Shown here one piece after another: positions 1 to 5,279 of a stretch of DNA of 6,413 nucleotides. How positions within the stretch are numbered: position 1 is the first letter of the stretch; every line of letters begins with the position of its first letter. This DNA is from Bacteroidales bacterium (GTDB lineage: Bacteria > Bacteroidota > Bacteroidia > Bacteroidales > P3), in contig JAFZTV010000003.1 in the NCBI GenBank assembly GCA_017618625.1, forward strand, positions 1 through 6,413. The letters run 5' to 3'. The notes under the pieces were generated by a model, which made no database searches, had not been told where the DNA came from, and saw only the letters and a program-made list of their open reading frames with translations. The translations under genes were made by a program, and so were the position numbers.

Positions 1-251
1 AGTTGGCGGGCGGCGGATTGTATTCTCATTGCGACTTTCAAATTCGGCATAAGCCTTCGACCACCCAACGCCCTACCAACGCCCTATCAACGCCCTATCA
101 ACTACCAGTATGGGAAACCTGGAATATCAGCTCTTGAAACCGAACTGCCAAAACTGAACGTATCGACATGTGAACTAAGCGAGTAAAAAATATCGGGCAT
201 ACGCGCGCGATTAATTATTGTGTTAAAAATCTCCATATTGAATTGTTTTAG
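1..251. other. Upstream region without a confident gene
   Basis: I see no gene here that I can defend. The plus strand is open in frame 1 from the window edge to a TAA at 184-186, and frames 2 and 3 are also open for shorter stretches, but the translations resemble no family I know. The 11-bp repeat crosses all these frames, which argues against coding. On the minus strand an ATG at 48-50 could begin a gene running off the left edge, but only 16 codons are visible and no promoter-like box precedes it. After about position 187 the sequence turns AT-rich, apart from a short run of alternating C and G at 202-209, and leads into the promoter at 252. Confidence 0.5.
66..98. repeat. 11-bp direct tandem repeat, three units plus a partial fourth
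   Basis: Three head-to-tail copies of CAACGCCCTAY occupy 66-76, 77-87 and 88-98 and differ only at the last base (C, T, T). A decayed fourth copy begins at 99 (CAACTACC). The period is not a multiple of three, so the repeat shifts the reading frame at each unit, as expected for non-coding DNA. Its role is unknown. Confidence 0.85.
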
Positions 252-259
252 TACATTTG
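252..259 (+). promoter_or_regulatory. Likely Bacteroidota -7 promoter box (TACATTTG) for the steroid-reductase operon
   Basis: TACATTTG fits the Bacteroidota primary sigma factor -7 consensus TAnnTTTG. It is followed by C and then an A/T-rich stretch, and lies in the only strongly AT-rich part of the upstream region. A good -33 TTTG box at the usual distance is not visible; the nearest TTG-containing sequences (218-224 and 238-245) are misplaced. Transcription from here would begin near 266 and give a leader of about 200 nt before the first gene. It is the only box of this type I found in front of the four-gene operon. Confidence 0.5.
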
Positions 260-363
260 CATTTTTATTTGTGTATAGAAACCATACCTAGAAACTGCTT
301 AAATTTAATTCAATGTTTTTCTTAATGCACCTGAACGGCATATTTTCCACCTTCTCTCAGTTA

Positions 364-418
364 CAATGGACACCCATTGCGCCTTCGACAAGGCGAAAAA
401 TCTGCTCGTCCATGAGCA
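364..418 (+). promoter_or_regulatory. Structured leader: three small hairpins with an alternative pairing
   Basis: Three short stems lie in a row in the 5' leader of the operon. Hairpin 1 is CAATGG-ACAC-CCATTG (364-379). Hairpin 2 is CGCCTT-CGAC-AAGGCG (380-395) and abuts it with no gap. Hairpin 3 is TGCTC-GTCCAT-GAGCA (403-418). The loop of hairpin 3 (GTCCAT, 408-413) is exactly complementary to ATGGAC at 366-371, which includes most of the left arm of hairpin 1. Hairpin 1 and this long-range helix therefore exclude each other. I recognise no known riboswitch class, and stems of 5-6 bp can occur by chance. Confidence 0.35.
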
Positions 419-469
419 TAATAAATCCCATCGATCAACTTAAACAGTTTCTTAATAAATAAGCACACA

Positions 470-1714
470 ATGGAAAACACGATTTTCACACCCTGCAAGA
501 TAGGGCCTATCGAACTCCGCAACCGCAGCATCCGCTCGGCTGCTTTTGAGAACATGTGCAAGGGCAACCGCCCGACACAGATGCTGTTTGACTACCACGT
601 GGCTGTGGCTCGTGGCGGCATCGGAATGACCACCGTGGCCTACGCCGCCGTTTGCCAAAGCGGCCTTTCGTTTGACGGACAGCTGTGGATGCGCAAAGAG
701 ATTGTGCCGGAACTGAAAAACCTCACCGACGCCATACACGCCGAAGGTGCCAAAGCTTCGATACAGCTGGGCCACTGCGGCAACATGACTCACCGCGCGA
801 CCTGCGGGCAGACTCCCATCGGAGCCAGCACGGGATTCAACCTGTACTCGCCCACCTTCGTGCGCGGCATGAAGGAGAGCGAGATTATGCAGCTGGTCGA
901 GGACTTCGGCAACGCTGTGCAGCTTGCCAAAGAGTCGGGCTTCGACTGCGTGGAGATCCACTCCGGTCACGGCTACCTTATCAGCCAGTTCCTCTCGCCC
1001 TACACCAACCACCGCCACGACAAATGGGGCGGCTCGCTGGAGAACCGCATGCGCTTGATGCAGCTGGTGATAAAAAAGGTGAAAGAGGTGGCCAACAACG
1101 AGATAGCCGTAGTGGTGAAGACGAACATGTACGACGGATTCCGCAGCGGCATGCAGGTTGACGAGTGTATCAAGGTGGCTCAGGAGCTGGAGCGCCTGGG
1201 CGTCGACGCGCTGGTGCTGACCGCCGGATTCGTAAGCAGAGCCCCGATGGTGGTGATGCACGGCGCCATGCCTCTGAAGGCTATGACGCACTATATGGAC
1301 ATGAAGAAATTCTGGTGGCTGAAAGCGGGTGTGTCGATGGCCGGCCGCATGATGGTGCCGACGGTGCCTTACAAAGACCTCTATTTCCTCGAGACGGCCA
1401 AGAAGTTCCGCGAAGCGGTGAAGATGCCTCTCATCTATGTGGGCGGCGTGACCTCGGAAGAGGGTATGCAGAAGGTGCTCGACGAGGGCTTCGTGGCCTT
1501 CCAGATGGCCCGCACGCTGGTGCGCGACACCGACTTCATGAACAAGATAAAGAGCGGCGAGCAGAAATGCAGCGAGTGCGGCCACTCGAACTACTGCATC
1601 GGCCGCATGTACACGCTGGAGATGAAATGCCACACCTGCGTGAAAGACATGCCCAAGAAACTGGAGAAAGAGGTGGTGAAACTGGAGGCAGAGGTGAAGA
1701 AAAGTAATAAATGA
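470..1714 (+). CDS. Old Yellow Enzyme-family flavin oxidoreductase, putative 3-oxo-steroid/bile acid 5-beta-reductase
   Basis: This 414-residue protein is an NADH:flavin oxidoreductase of the Old Yellow Enzyme / 2,4-dienoyl-CoA reductase type: an FMN-binding TIM barrel that reduces activated C=C bonds. Visible landmarks are Q99 in SIQLGHCGN, the substrate-orienting histidines H164 and H167 in EIHSGHGYL, FLSPYTN then WGGSLENRMR (186-195), and the FMN-phosphate region VGGV (324-327) with MARTLVRD (346-353). Near the C-terminus, cysteines C367, C370, C376, C387 and C390 suggest an iron-sulfur site. The FAD/NAD(P) domain of full-length dienoyl-CoA reductases is absent; after the cysteines there is only a Lys/Glu-rich tail of about 24 residues. 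It opens a four-gene operon with two SDRs and an SRD5A-like reductase. This context points to a 5-beta-reductase, possibly reversible, acting on 3-oxo-delta4 bile acids or steroids. The family is certain and the substrate is inferred. The start is preceded by an A-rich leader without a Shine-Dalgarno sequence. Confidence 0.9.
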   Translation: MENTIFTPCKIGPIELRNRSIRSAAFENMCKGNRPTQMLFDYHVAVARGGIGMTTVAYAAVCQSGLSFDGQLWMRKEIVPELKNLTDAIHAEGAKASIQLGHCGNMTHRATCGQTPIGASTGFNLYSPTFVRGMKESEIMQLVEDFGNAVQLAKESGFDCVEIHSGHGYLISQFLSPYTNHRHDKWGGSLENRMRLMQLVIKKVKEVANNEIAVVVKTNMYDGFRSGMQVDECIKVAQELERLGVDALVLTAGFVSRAPMVVMHGAMPLKAMTHYMDMKKFWWLKAGVSMAGRMMVPTVPYKDLYFLETAKKFREAVKMPLIYVGGVTSEEGMQKVLDEGFVAFQMARTLVRDTDFMNKIKSGEQKCSECGHSNYCIGRMYTLEMKCHTCVKDMPKKLEKEVVKLEAEVKKSNK

Positions 1715-1734
1715 GTGACTAGTGACCGGTGACC
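1714..1734. repeat. 7-bp tandem repeat directly after the first gene's stop codon
   Basis: Three heptamers, AGTGACT, AGTGACC and GGTGACC, run head to tail and begin on the last base of the stop codon of the flavin reductase. One inverted copy (GGTCAC, 1764-1769) lies further along the same 86-nt spacer. The pair GTGACC/GGTCAC could form a 6-bp stem with a 29-nt loop. No U-run follows, so it is not a standard terminator. Confidence 0.75.
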
Positions 1735-1800
1735 AGATACAAGTAAGTAAAACCACTCATTCAGGTCACAGATTACCGTTCGCACAAAAAAACACAACAA

Positions 1801-2589
1801 ATGATAGATATTAAAGGATATAACGCGTTGGTTACCGGAGGCACTTCCGGTATGGGATGGGAATACTGCCAGCAGCTGGCGGCAAAGGGCTGCAACATAC
1901 TGATGGTGTCGATCCAGAAAGAGCAGCTCGAGACAATGCCGAAAGAGCTGGAGGAAAAATACGGTGTGAAGGCATGGGGGCTCTATATGGACCTTTCGAA
2001 AGACACGGCCGCACGCGAGGTGTGGGATTACTGTCAGGAGCAGAAGCTGGATATCGACATCCTGATAAACAACGCCGGCATGTTCTTCTTCCACGAGACC
2101 GACCCCGAGACTCAGGGCAAGGCCAACACGATGATGCAGCTGCACATGATCACCCCTACCCGACTGGTGATGCTGTTCGGCGAAGCCATGAAGGAACGCC
2201 GCAGAGGTTATATCATCAACATGTCGTCGCTGGCAGCCATGCTGCCCACTCCGGGCATCACTTTCTACGCCGCCACGAAAGCGTACCTCAAGAGCTTCTC
2301 CAAATCGATGTACTTCGAGATGCGTAACTACAACGTGGGATGCACGACAGTACTGCCAGGTGCCATCGCCACCCCGCTCTACGGCTTGAAGCCGAGCCTG
2401 CTGAAATTCGGAGTGAACATAGGCGTCATCAGCACCCCGCGCTGGCTTGTGAAACACGCCATACGCGGCATGCTGCACAAACGTCACTATGTGAAACCCG
2501 GCGCGATGAACTACTATCTGCCGGTTCTGATAAAACTGCTGCCCAACTGGCTGGAGATGAAAATCTGGAACAAGTTTAAGGATAAGTAA
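1801..2589 (+). CDS. Short-chain dehydrogenase/reductase, putative hydroxysteroid dehydrogenase (first of two)
   Basis: This 262-residue classical SDR has a Rossmann fold for NAD(P)(H). The cofactor motif TGGTSGMG is at residues 12-19, NNAG at 90-93, and the catalytic set is S143, Y156 and K160 (spacing S-x12-Y-x3-K). LPGAIATP at 185-192 is the usual segment after the active site. The overall look is that of 17-beta-HSD type 3/12-like SDRs, with a longer hydrophobic and basic C-terminus (about 225-262) that could associate with membrane. There is no acidic residue at the end of the second strand (MVSIQ, 36-39), so cofactor preference is open. Placed between a putative 5-beta-reductase and a second SDR, it probably interconverts a hydroxyl and a ketone on the steroid, most likely at C3. 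Whether it makes the alpha or the beta alcohol cannot be read from sequence. The start follows an A-rich run with no Shine-Dalgarno. Confidence 0.9.
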   Translation: MIDIKGYNALVTGGTSGMGWEYCQQLAAKGCNILMVSIQKEQLETMPKELEEKYGVKAWGLYMDLSKDTAAREVWDYCQEQKLDIDILINNAGMFFFHETDPETQGKANTMMQLHMITPTRLVMLFGEAMKERRRGYIINMSSLAAMLPTPGITFYAATKAYLKSFSKSMYFEMRNYNVGCTTVLPGAIATPLYGLKPSLLKFGVNIGVISTPRWLVKHAIRGMLHKRHYVKPGAMNYYLPVLIKLLPNWLEMKIWNKFKDK

Positions 2590-2590
2590 A

Positions 2591-2627
2591 GAATGTGGGA
2601 ATGTGTTAACGTGGAAATGTGTTAGTG
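2591..2627. repeat. 8-bp degenerate tandem repeat after the first SDR gene
   Basis: Four octamers, GAATGTGG, GAATGTGT, TAACGTGG and AAATGTGT, plus a partial fifth (TAGTG), start two bases after the stop codon of the first SDR gene. The unit approximates RAATGTGK. The tract supplies the left arm of the longer palindrome that fills the rest of this spacer. Confidence 0.7.
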
Positions 2628-2671
2628 AAGAATGACCGTTTCCACTAGCACAATAACAAGATAACACAATC
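2599..2671 (+). repeat. Imperfect 29-bp inverted repeat between the two SDR genes
   Basis: The arms 2599-2627 and 2643-2671 are reverse complements at 22 of 29 positions, with one further G-U pair possible, around a 15-nt central segment (2628-2642). In mRNA this would form a long interrupted hairpin occupying most of the 89-nt spacer and ending 7 nt before the next start codon. The right arm is not followed by a T-run, so it does not look like an intrinsic terminator. It could protect mRNA ends, tune expression between the genes, or be the remnant of a mobile repeat. Confidence 0.65.
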
Positions 2672-2678
2672 AGCAAGG

Positions 2679-3452
2679 ATGCAGACAATAGTTGTAACAG
2701 GTTGTACGGGTTCGGTGGGAGGCGCAGCGGTGAAGATGCTGCGGGAGAGAGGCTACAACGTGATAGGAACCACGCGTCGTGAACCGCGCGAAGGTGAGCG
2801 CACCTTGAACCTCGGCTCGCTGCAGTCGATAGTGGAGTTTGTCGAGAAGCTGAAAGCCGACGGCATAAAAGTGGACGGCCTCCTGAACAACGCCGGCACG
2901 ATGGAGAAGACCTTCGGCAGGAACGCCGACGGATTTGAGCGCGTGACCGCAACCAACTATATCGGCACATACCTGCTCTCACGACTGATGATTCAGGCAA
3001 TGGGCAAAGATTTGCAGGTGGCCAACACCGTGTCGCTGACCTGCTACATAGCCAAGTTTGGCAAAGACTTCTTCGATGTGGACGAAGGCAACTACAGCCA
3101 GCTCGGCACCTACGGCAACAGCAAATATGCCGTGATGCTTTTCTCGCAGGAGCTGGCCCGTCGCACAGGCAACCGCGTGAACATGACCGACCCGGGCGTG
3201 GTGAACAGCCGCATGCTGCACATGGACCGCTGGTTCGACCCGCTGGCCGACGCCCTGTTCCGCCCCTTCTGCAAGAGCGCCGAAGGCGGCGCCACACCCG
3301 CAGTCAACGCTGTCACCACCGACTGCACGATGCAGCTGTTCCGTGGAAAGAACCACAAAGACGTGCCCCGCAAATGGCAAGACTCCGAGCTGGCCGCGTG
3401 GCTTTGGAATGAAACTGAAAACCGACTAAAAAACAAAGGAATTACATTATGA
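2679..3452 (+). CDS. Short-chain dehydrogenase/reductase, putative hydroxysteroid dehydrogenase (second of two)
   Basis: This 257-residue SDR resembles retinol dehydrogenase-type members more than its neighbour does. It has NNAG at 70-73, a YGNSK active-site motif with Y145 and K149, the probable catalytic serine S119 in TVSLT, and TDPGVVNSR (170-178) after it. The cofactor loop reads TGCTGSVG (residues 7-14), which fits the TGxxGxxG spacing of extended SDRs rather than the classical TGxxxGxG, although length and active site are of the classical type. Two arginines after the second strand (R33, R34) favour NADP(H). It is clearly different from the preceding SDR, so the pair is not a recent duplication. 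Its stop overlaps the start of the 5-alpha-reductase, which ties its production to that enzyme; a 3-oxo-5-alpha-steroid reductase (3-beta-HSDH-like) role is therefore attractive but inferred. The ATG chosen is the first in frame after the palindromic spacer. Confidence 0.9.
   Translation: MQTIVVTGCTGSVGGAAVKMLRERGYNVIGTTRREPREGERTLNLGSLQSIVEFVEKLKADGIKVDGLLNNAGTMEKTFGRNADGFERVTATNYIGTYLLSRLMIQAMGKDLQVANTVSLTCYIAKFGKDFFDVDEGNYSQLGTYGNSKYAVMLFSQELARRTGNRVNMTDPGVVNSRMLHMDRWFDPLADALFRPFCKSAEGGATPAVNAVTTDCTMQLFRGKNHKDVPRKWQDSELAAWLWNETENRLKNKGITL
3435..3440 (+). promoter_or_regulatory. Shine-Dalgarno-like site for the 5-alpha-reductase
   Basis: AAAGGA lies inside the end of the second SDR gene, 8 nt before the ATG at 3449. 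It is the clearest Shine-Dalgarno-like sequence I see before any start in this window, where the other starts are preceded mainly by A-rich or unremarkable sequence. It supports the ATG that overlaps the upstream stop codon as the true start. Confidence 0.55.
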
Positions 3453-4258
3453 TTAATTATCTGCTTGAACACTTCGACTGGTTGCTCGTCGGCATGACCG
3501 CCACCGCTGTGCTGGTATTCATCAGCCTCTTCTTCGTGGATGCCGGCTACGGCAAATTCTATACCAACAAATGGGGGCCCGCCGTACACAACAAACTGGG
3601 TTGGGTGATGATGGAAGCGCCGTCGTTTATCCTGATGCTGGTGTTCTACATCGCATGGGCCGACAAGGCCGCTATGGTTCCGCTGGTGTTCCTCCTCCTC
3701 TTCGAACTGCACTACTTCCACAGGTCGTTCATATTCCCGTTGCTGCTCAAAGGTAACAGCCGTATGCCTCTGGCTATCGTGCTGATGGGTATGGTGTTCA
3801 ACAGTCTCAACGCCTTCATGCAGGGCGGTTGGCTGTTTTACCTTGCTCCCAAAGGGCTGTCGGGAAATTTGTTTGACTTATCGCCCATGAACTACGGCAC
3901 AGAATGGTTTACCACACCGCAGTTTATCATCGGCATCATCGTCTTTTTCGGCGGTATGATTACCAACATGCACTCGGACAACGTCATACGCCACCTGCGC
4001 AAACCCGGCGACACCAAACACTACCTCCCCAACAAGGGACTTTACCGCCAGGTGACCAGCGCCAACTACTATGGCGAGTTTGCCGAGTGGTGCGGCTTCG
4101 CTATCCTAACCTGGTCGTTGAGCGGAGCGGTGTTCGCAATATGGACATTTGCCAACCTCGGCCCCCGCGCCCACCGTATCTACAAACGCTACAAAGCCGA
4201 GTTCCCCGAAGAGATGGCTGCACAACCCAGAAAGAGGATGATACCTTATATCTGGTAA
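3449..4258 (+). CDS. SRD5A-like 3-oxo-5-alpha-steroid 4-dehydrogenase (steroid/bile acid 5-alpha-reductase)
   Basis: This 269-residue polytopic membrane protein belongs to the steroid 5-alpha-reductase family, which reduces 3-oxo-delta4-steroids to 5-alpha products with NADPH. Hydrophobic segments lie near residues 10-30, 57-70, 75-87, 108-132, 157-173 and 213-236. Family landmarks are MEAPSF (55-60; E56 at the position of human SRD5A2 E57), HYFHRSF (88-94; Y89 at the position of human Y91), SDNVIRHLRKPGD (176-188), SANYYGEFAEWCGFA (204-218) and the terminal RKRMIPYIW. Length is close to that of human SRD5A1/2. From recall of the human protein, Q56 and R114 appear as M55 and M113 here, which may alter substrate side-chain contacts. 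The ATG overlaps the SDR stop (ATGA), so the two are probably translationally coupled. The natural substrate is likely a gut 3-oxo-delta4 bile acid or steroid hormone; this is inferred from the neighbours. Confidence 0.93.
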   Translation: MINYLLEHFDWLLVGMTATAVLVFISLFFVDAGYGKFYTNKWGPAVHNKLGWVMMEAPSFILMLVFYIAWADKAAMVPLVFLLLFELHYFHRSFIFPLLLKGNSRMPLAIVLMGMVFNSLNAFMQGGWLFYLAPKGLSGNLFDLSPMNYGTEWFTTPQFIIGIIVFFGGMITNMHSDNVIRHLRKPGDTKHYLPNKGLYRQVTSANYYGEFAEWCGFAILTWSLSGAVFAIWTFANLGPRAHRIYKRYKAEFPEEMAAQPRKRMIPYIW

Positions 4259-4263
4259 TTTTG
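4256..4263 (+). promoter_or_regulatory. Possible -7 box (TAATTTTG) in front of the PCMD gene
   Basis: TAATTTTG matches TAnnTTTG exactly and overlaps the stop codon of the 5-alpha-reductase gene. Transcription would start near 4270, leaving a short leader of about 25 nt. No -33 TTTG lies at the expected distance, so this may be a chance match and the PCMD gene may instead be read through from the operon. Confidence 0.25.
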
Positions 4264-4294
4264 AAAGAATCTTATTCATAAACCTACTACTGAA

Positions 4295-5248
4295 ATGAAA
4301 AAATTGAGCATCGCAGCCCTGACGCTGCTACTGTTTTTGCCAACTATCACCAACAGCCAAACCAAGAAATATGTGCCCTACGGAAAGATGGACAGCTGGT
4401 GCGTCCGCGACATCAAGGAAAGTCCCATCATAGGCAGCAAGACAAAACGAATATACAACATCGGGCCCAAGGACACCATAAGAGTGAACAAAGCCTACAA
4501 AGCCAACACCCCGTGGAGTTCGTCGAACGCTTACGCTCGTGTGGCAGGAGTCACCAAAACCTCATGCACGGTTGAGCCGGACAGGAGCTGGGACGGCAGC
4601 TTATGCGCCAAACTGGAAACCAAGATAGAGGAACTCAAGGTTGCCGGTATCGCAAACATCAAAATACTTGTGAGCGGCACCATCTTCTACGGCAATATCT
4701 TTGAGCCGATAAAGACAGCGAACAACCCCTATTCGTTGATGAACTGGGGCGTCCCGTTCACCGAACGGCCAAAAGCGCTCGTACTCGACTACAAGTCGGC
4801 GATGCCAAACAAAGGCACCCTCACCAAATGCAAGGTGACGAGCCACAGCACCTGCGCTGGAGACGATGCTCACCAAGTGATTTTCGTCCTGCAGAAACGC
4901 TGGGAAGACGAAGACGGACACATCCATGCACTACGCGTCGGAACTGCGATGACCCGCATTGAGAAGCCGTCAAGCGGCTGGGTCAAGAACTTCCGCGTGC
5001 CAGTTATCTATGGCGACGCCACAAAGAATCCAGGATATAAAGATTACATGAAGTTCGGCCCCAACGGTCTCACTTACTACGCAAAAAACAGCAAAGGCAA
5101 AGTGGTGAAGATAGAAGAAGAAGGCTGGTCAGATGAAAATGAGACACCGACACACGCCATGATGATCATCGGAGCATCATACCACGAGGCGTGGGTAGGC
5201 ACTATCGGCAACACCCTCTGGGTTGACAATATAGCATTGGAATACTAA
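4295..5248 (+). CDS. Secreted PCMD (putative carbohydrate metabolism domain) protein
   Basis: This 317-residue protein begins with a clear signal peptide: MKK, a hydrophobic core at residues 4-17, and probable cleavage near N20-S21-Q22. There is no lipobox cysteine, so it should be exported to the periplasm or beyond rather than lipidated. The rest is beta-rich. The region GVPFTERPKALVLDYK (152-167), the earlier WDGSLCAKLET (99-109) and the C-terminal GNTLWVDNIALEY (305-317) are characteristic of the PCMD family, a Bacteroidota domain of structural similarity to carbohydrate-binding folds whose biochemical role is not established. Four cysteines (C36, C91, C104, C179) and C187 could form disulfides. 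It lies 36 nt after the 5-alpha-reductase on the same strand and ends before a terminator, so it may be the last gene of the operon. A direct role in steroid conversion is not suggested by its sequence. Confidence 0.8.
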   Translation: MKKLSIAALTLLLFLPTITNSQTKKYVPYGKMDSWCVRDIKESPIIGSKTKRIYNIGPKDTIRVNKAYKANTPWSSSNAYARVAGVTKTSCTVEPDRSWDGSLCAKLETKIEELKVAGIANIKILVSGTIFYGNIFEPIKTANNPYSLMNWGVPFTERPKALVLDYKSAMPNKGTLTKCKVTSHSTCAGDDAHQVIFVLQKRWEDEDGHIHALRVGTAMTRIEKPSSGWVKNFRVPVIYGDATKNPGYKDYMKFGPNGLTYYAKNSKGKVVKIEEEGWSDENETPTHAMMIIGASYHEAWVGTIGNTLWVDNIALEY

Positions 5249-5279
5249 TTCCTGCCGACAACCAACAGACAAAAAGAAC

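Noticed and set aside
1..50. Possible minus-strand gene start (ATG at 48-50) running off the left edge
   Set aside because: Only 16 codons are visible, with no promoter or ribosome-binding signal and no recognisable family.
66..98. CRISPR array
   Set aside because: The units are 11 bp and directly adjacent, with no spacers and no cas genes in the window.
1..186. Open plus-strand frame from the window edge, possible tail of an upstream gene
   Set aside because: All three plus frames are open for part of this stretch, the 11-bp repeat runs through the frame, and the translation shows no domain. I cannot tell a true C-terminus from chance.
366..443. A 25-codon ORF in the operon leader
   Set aside because: It overlaps the hairpins, has no ribosome-binding signal, and is too short to separate from chance.
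452..1756. Long antisense ORF (434 codons) across the whole flavin reductase gene
   Set aside because: It is rich in His, Val, Ala and Leu and has no recognisable domain. The sense strand encodes an unmistakable OYE protein. GC-biased third positions keep antisense frames open, so it is a shadow.
2599..2671. The SDR-SDR palindrome as an intrinsic terminator
   Set aside because: The stem is interrupted by seven imperfect positions and is followed by AGCAAGGATG rather than a T-run, directly before the next start codon.
1591..3297. Antisense ORF of 568 codons spanning the end of the flavin reductase, the first SDR and part of the second
   Set aside because: It crosses two intergenic spacers and two well-supported sense genes, and its translation is Arg/Ser/Cys-rich low-information sequence with no family signal.
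3110..3721. Antisense ORF of 203 codons over the SDR/5-alpha-reductase junction
   Set aside because: It is opposite two clear genes, has no motif, and its composition is typical of a reverse-frame shadow.
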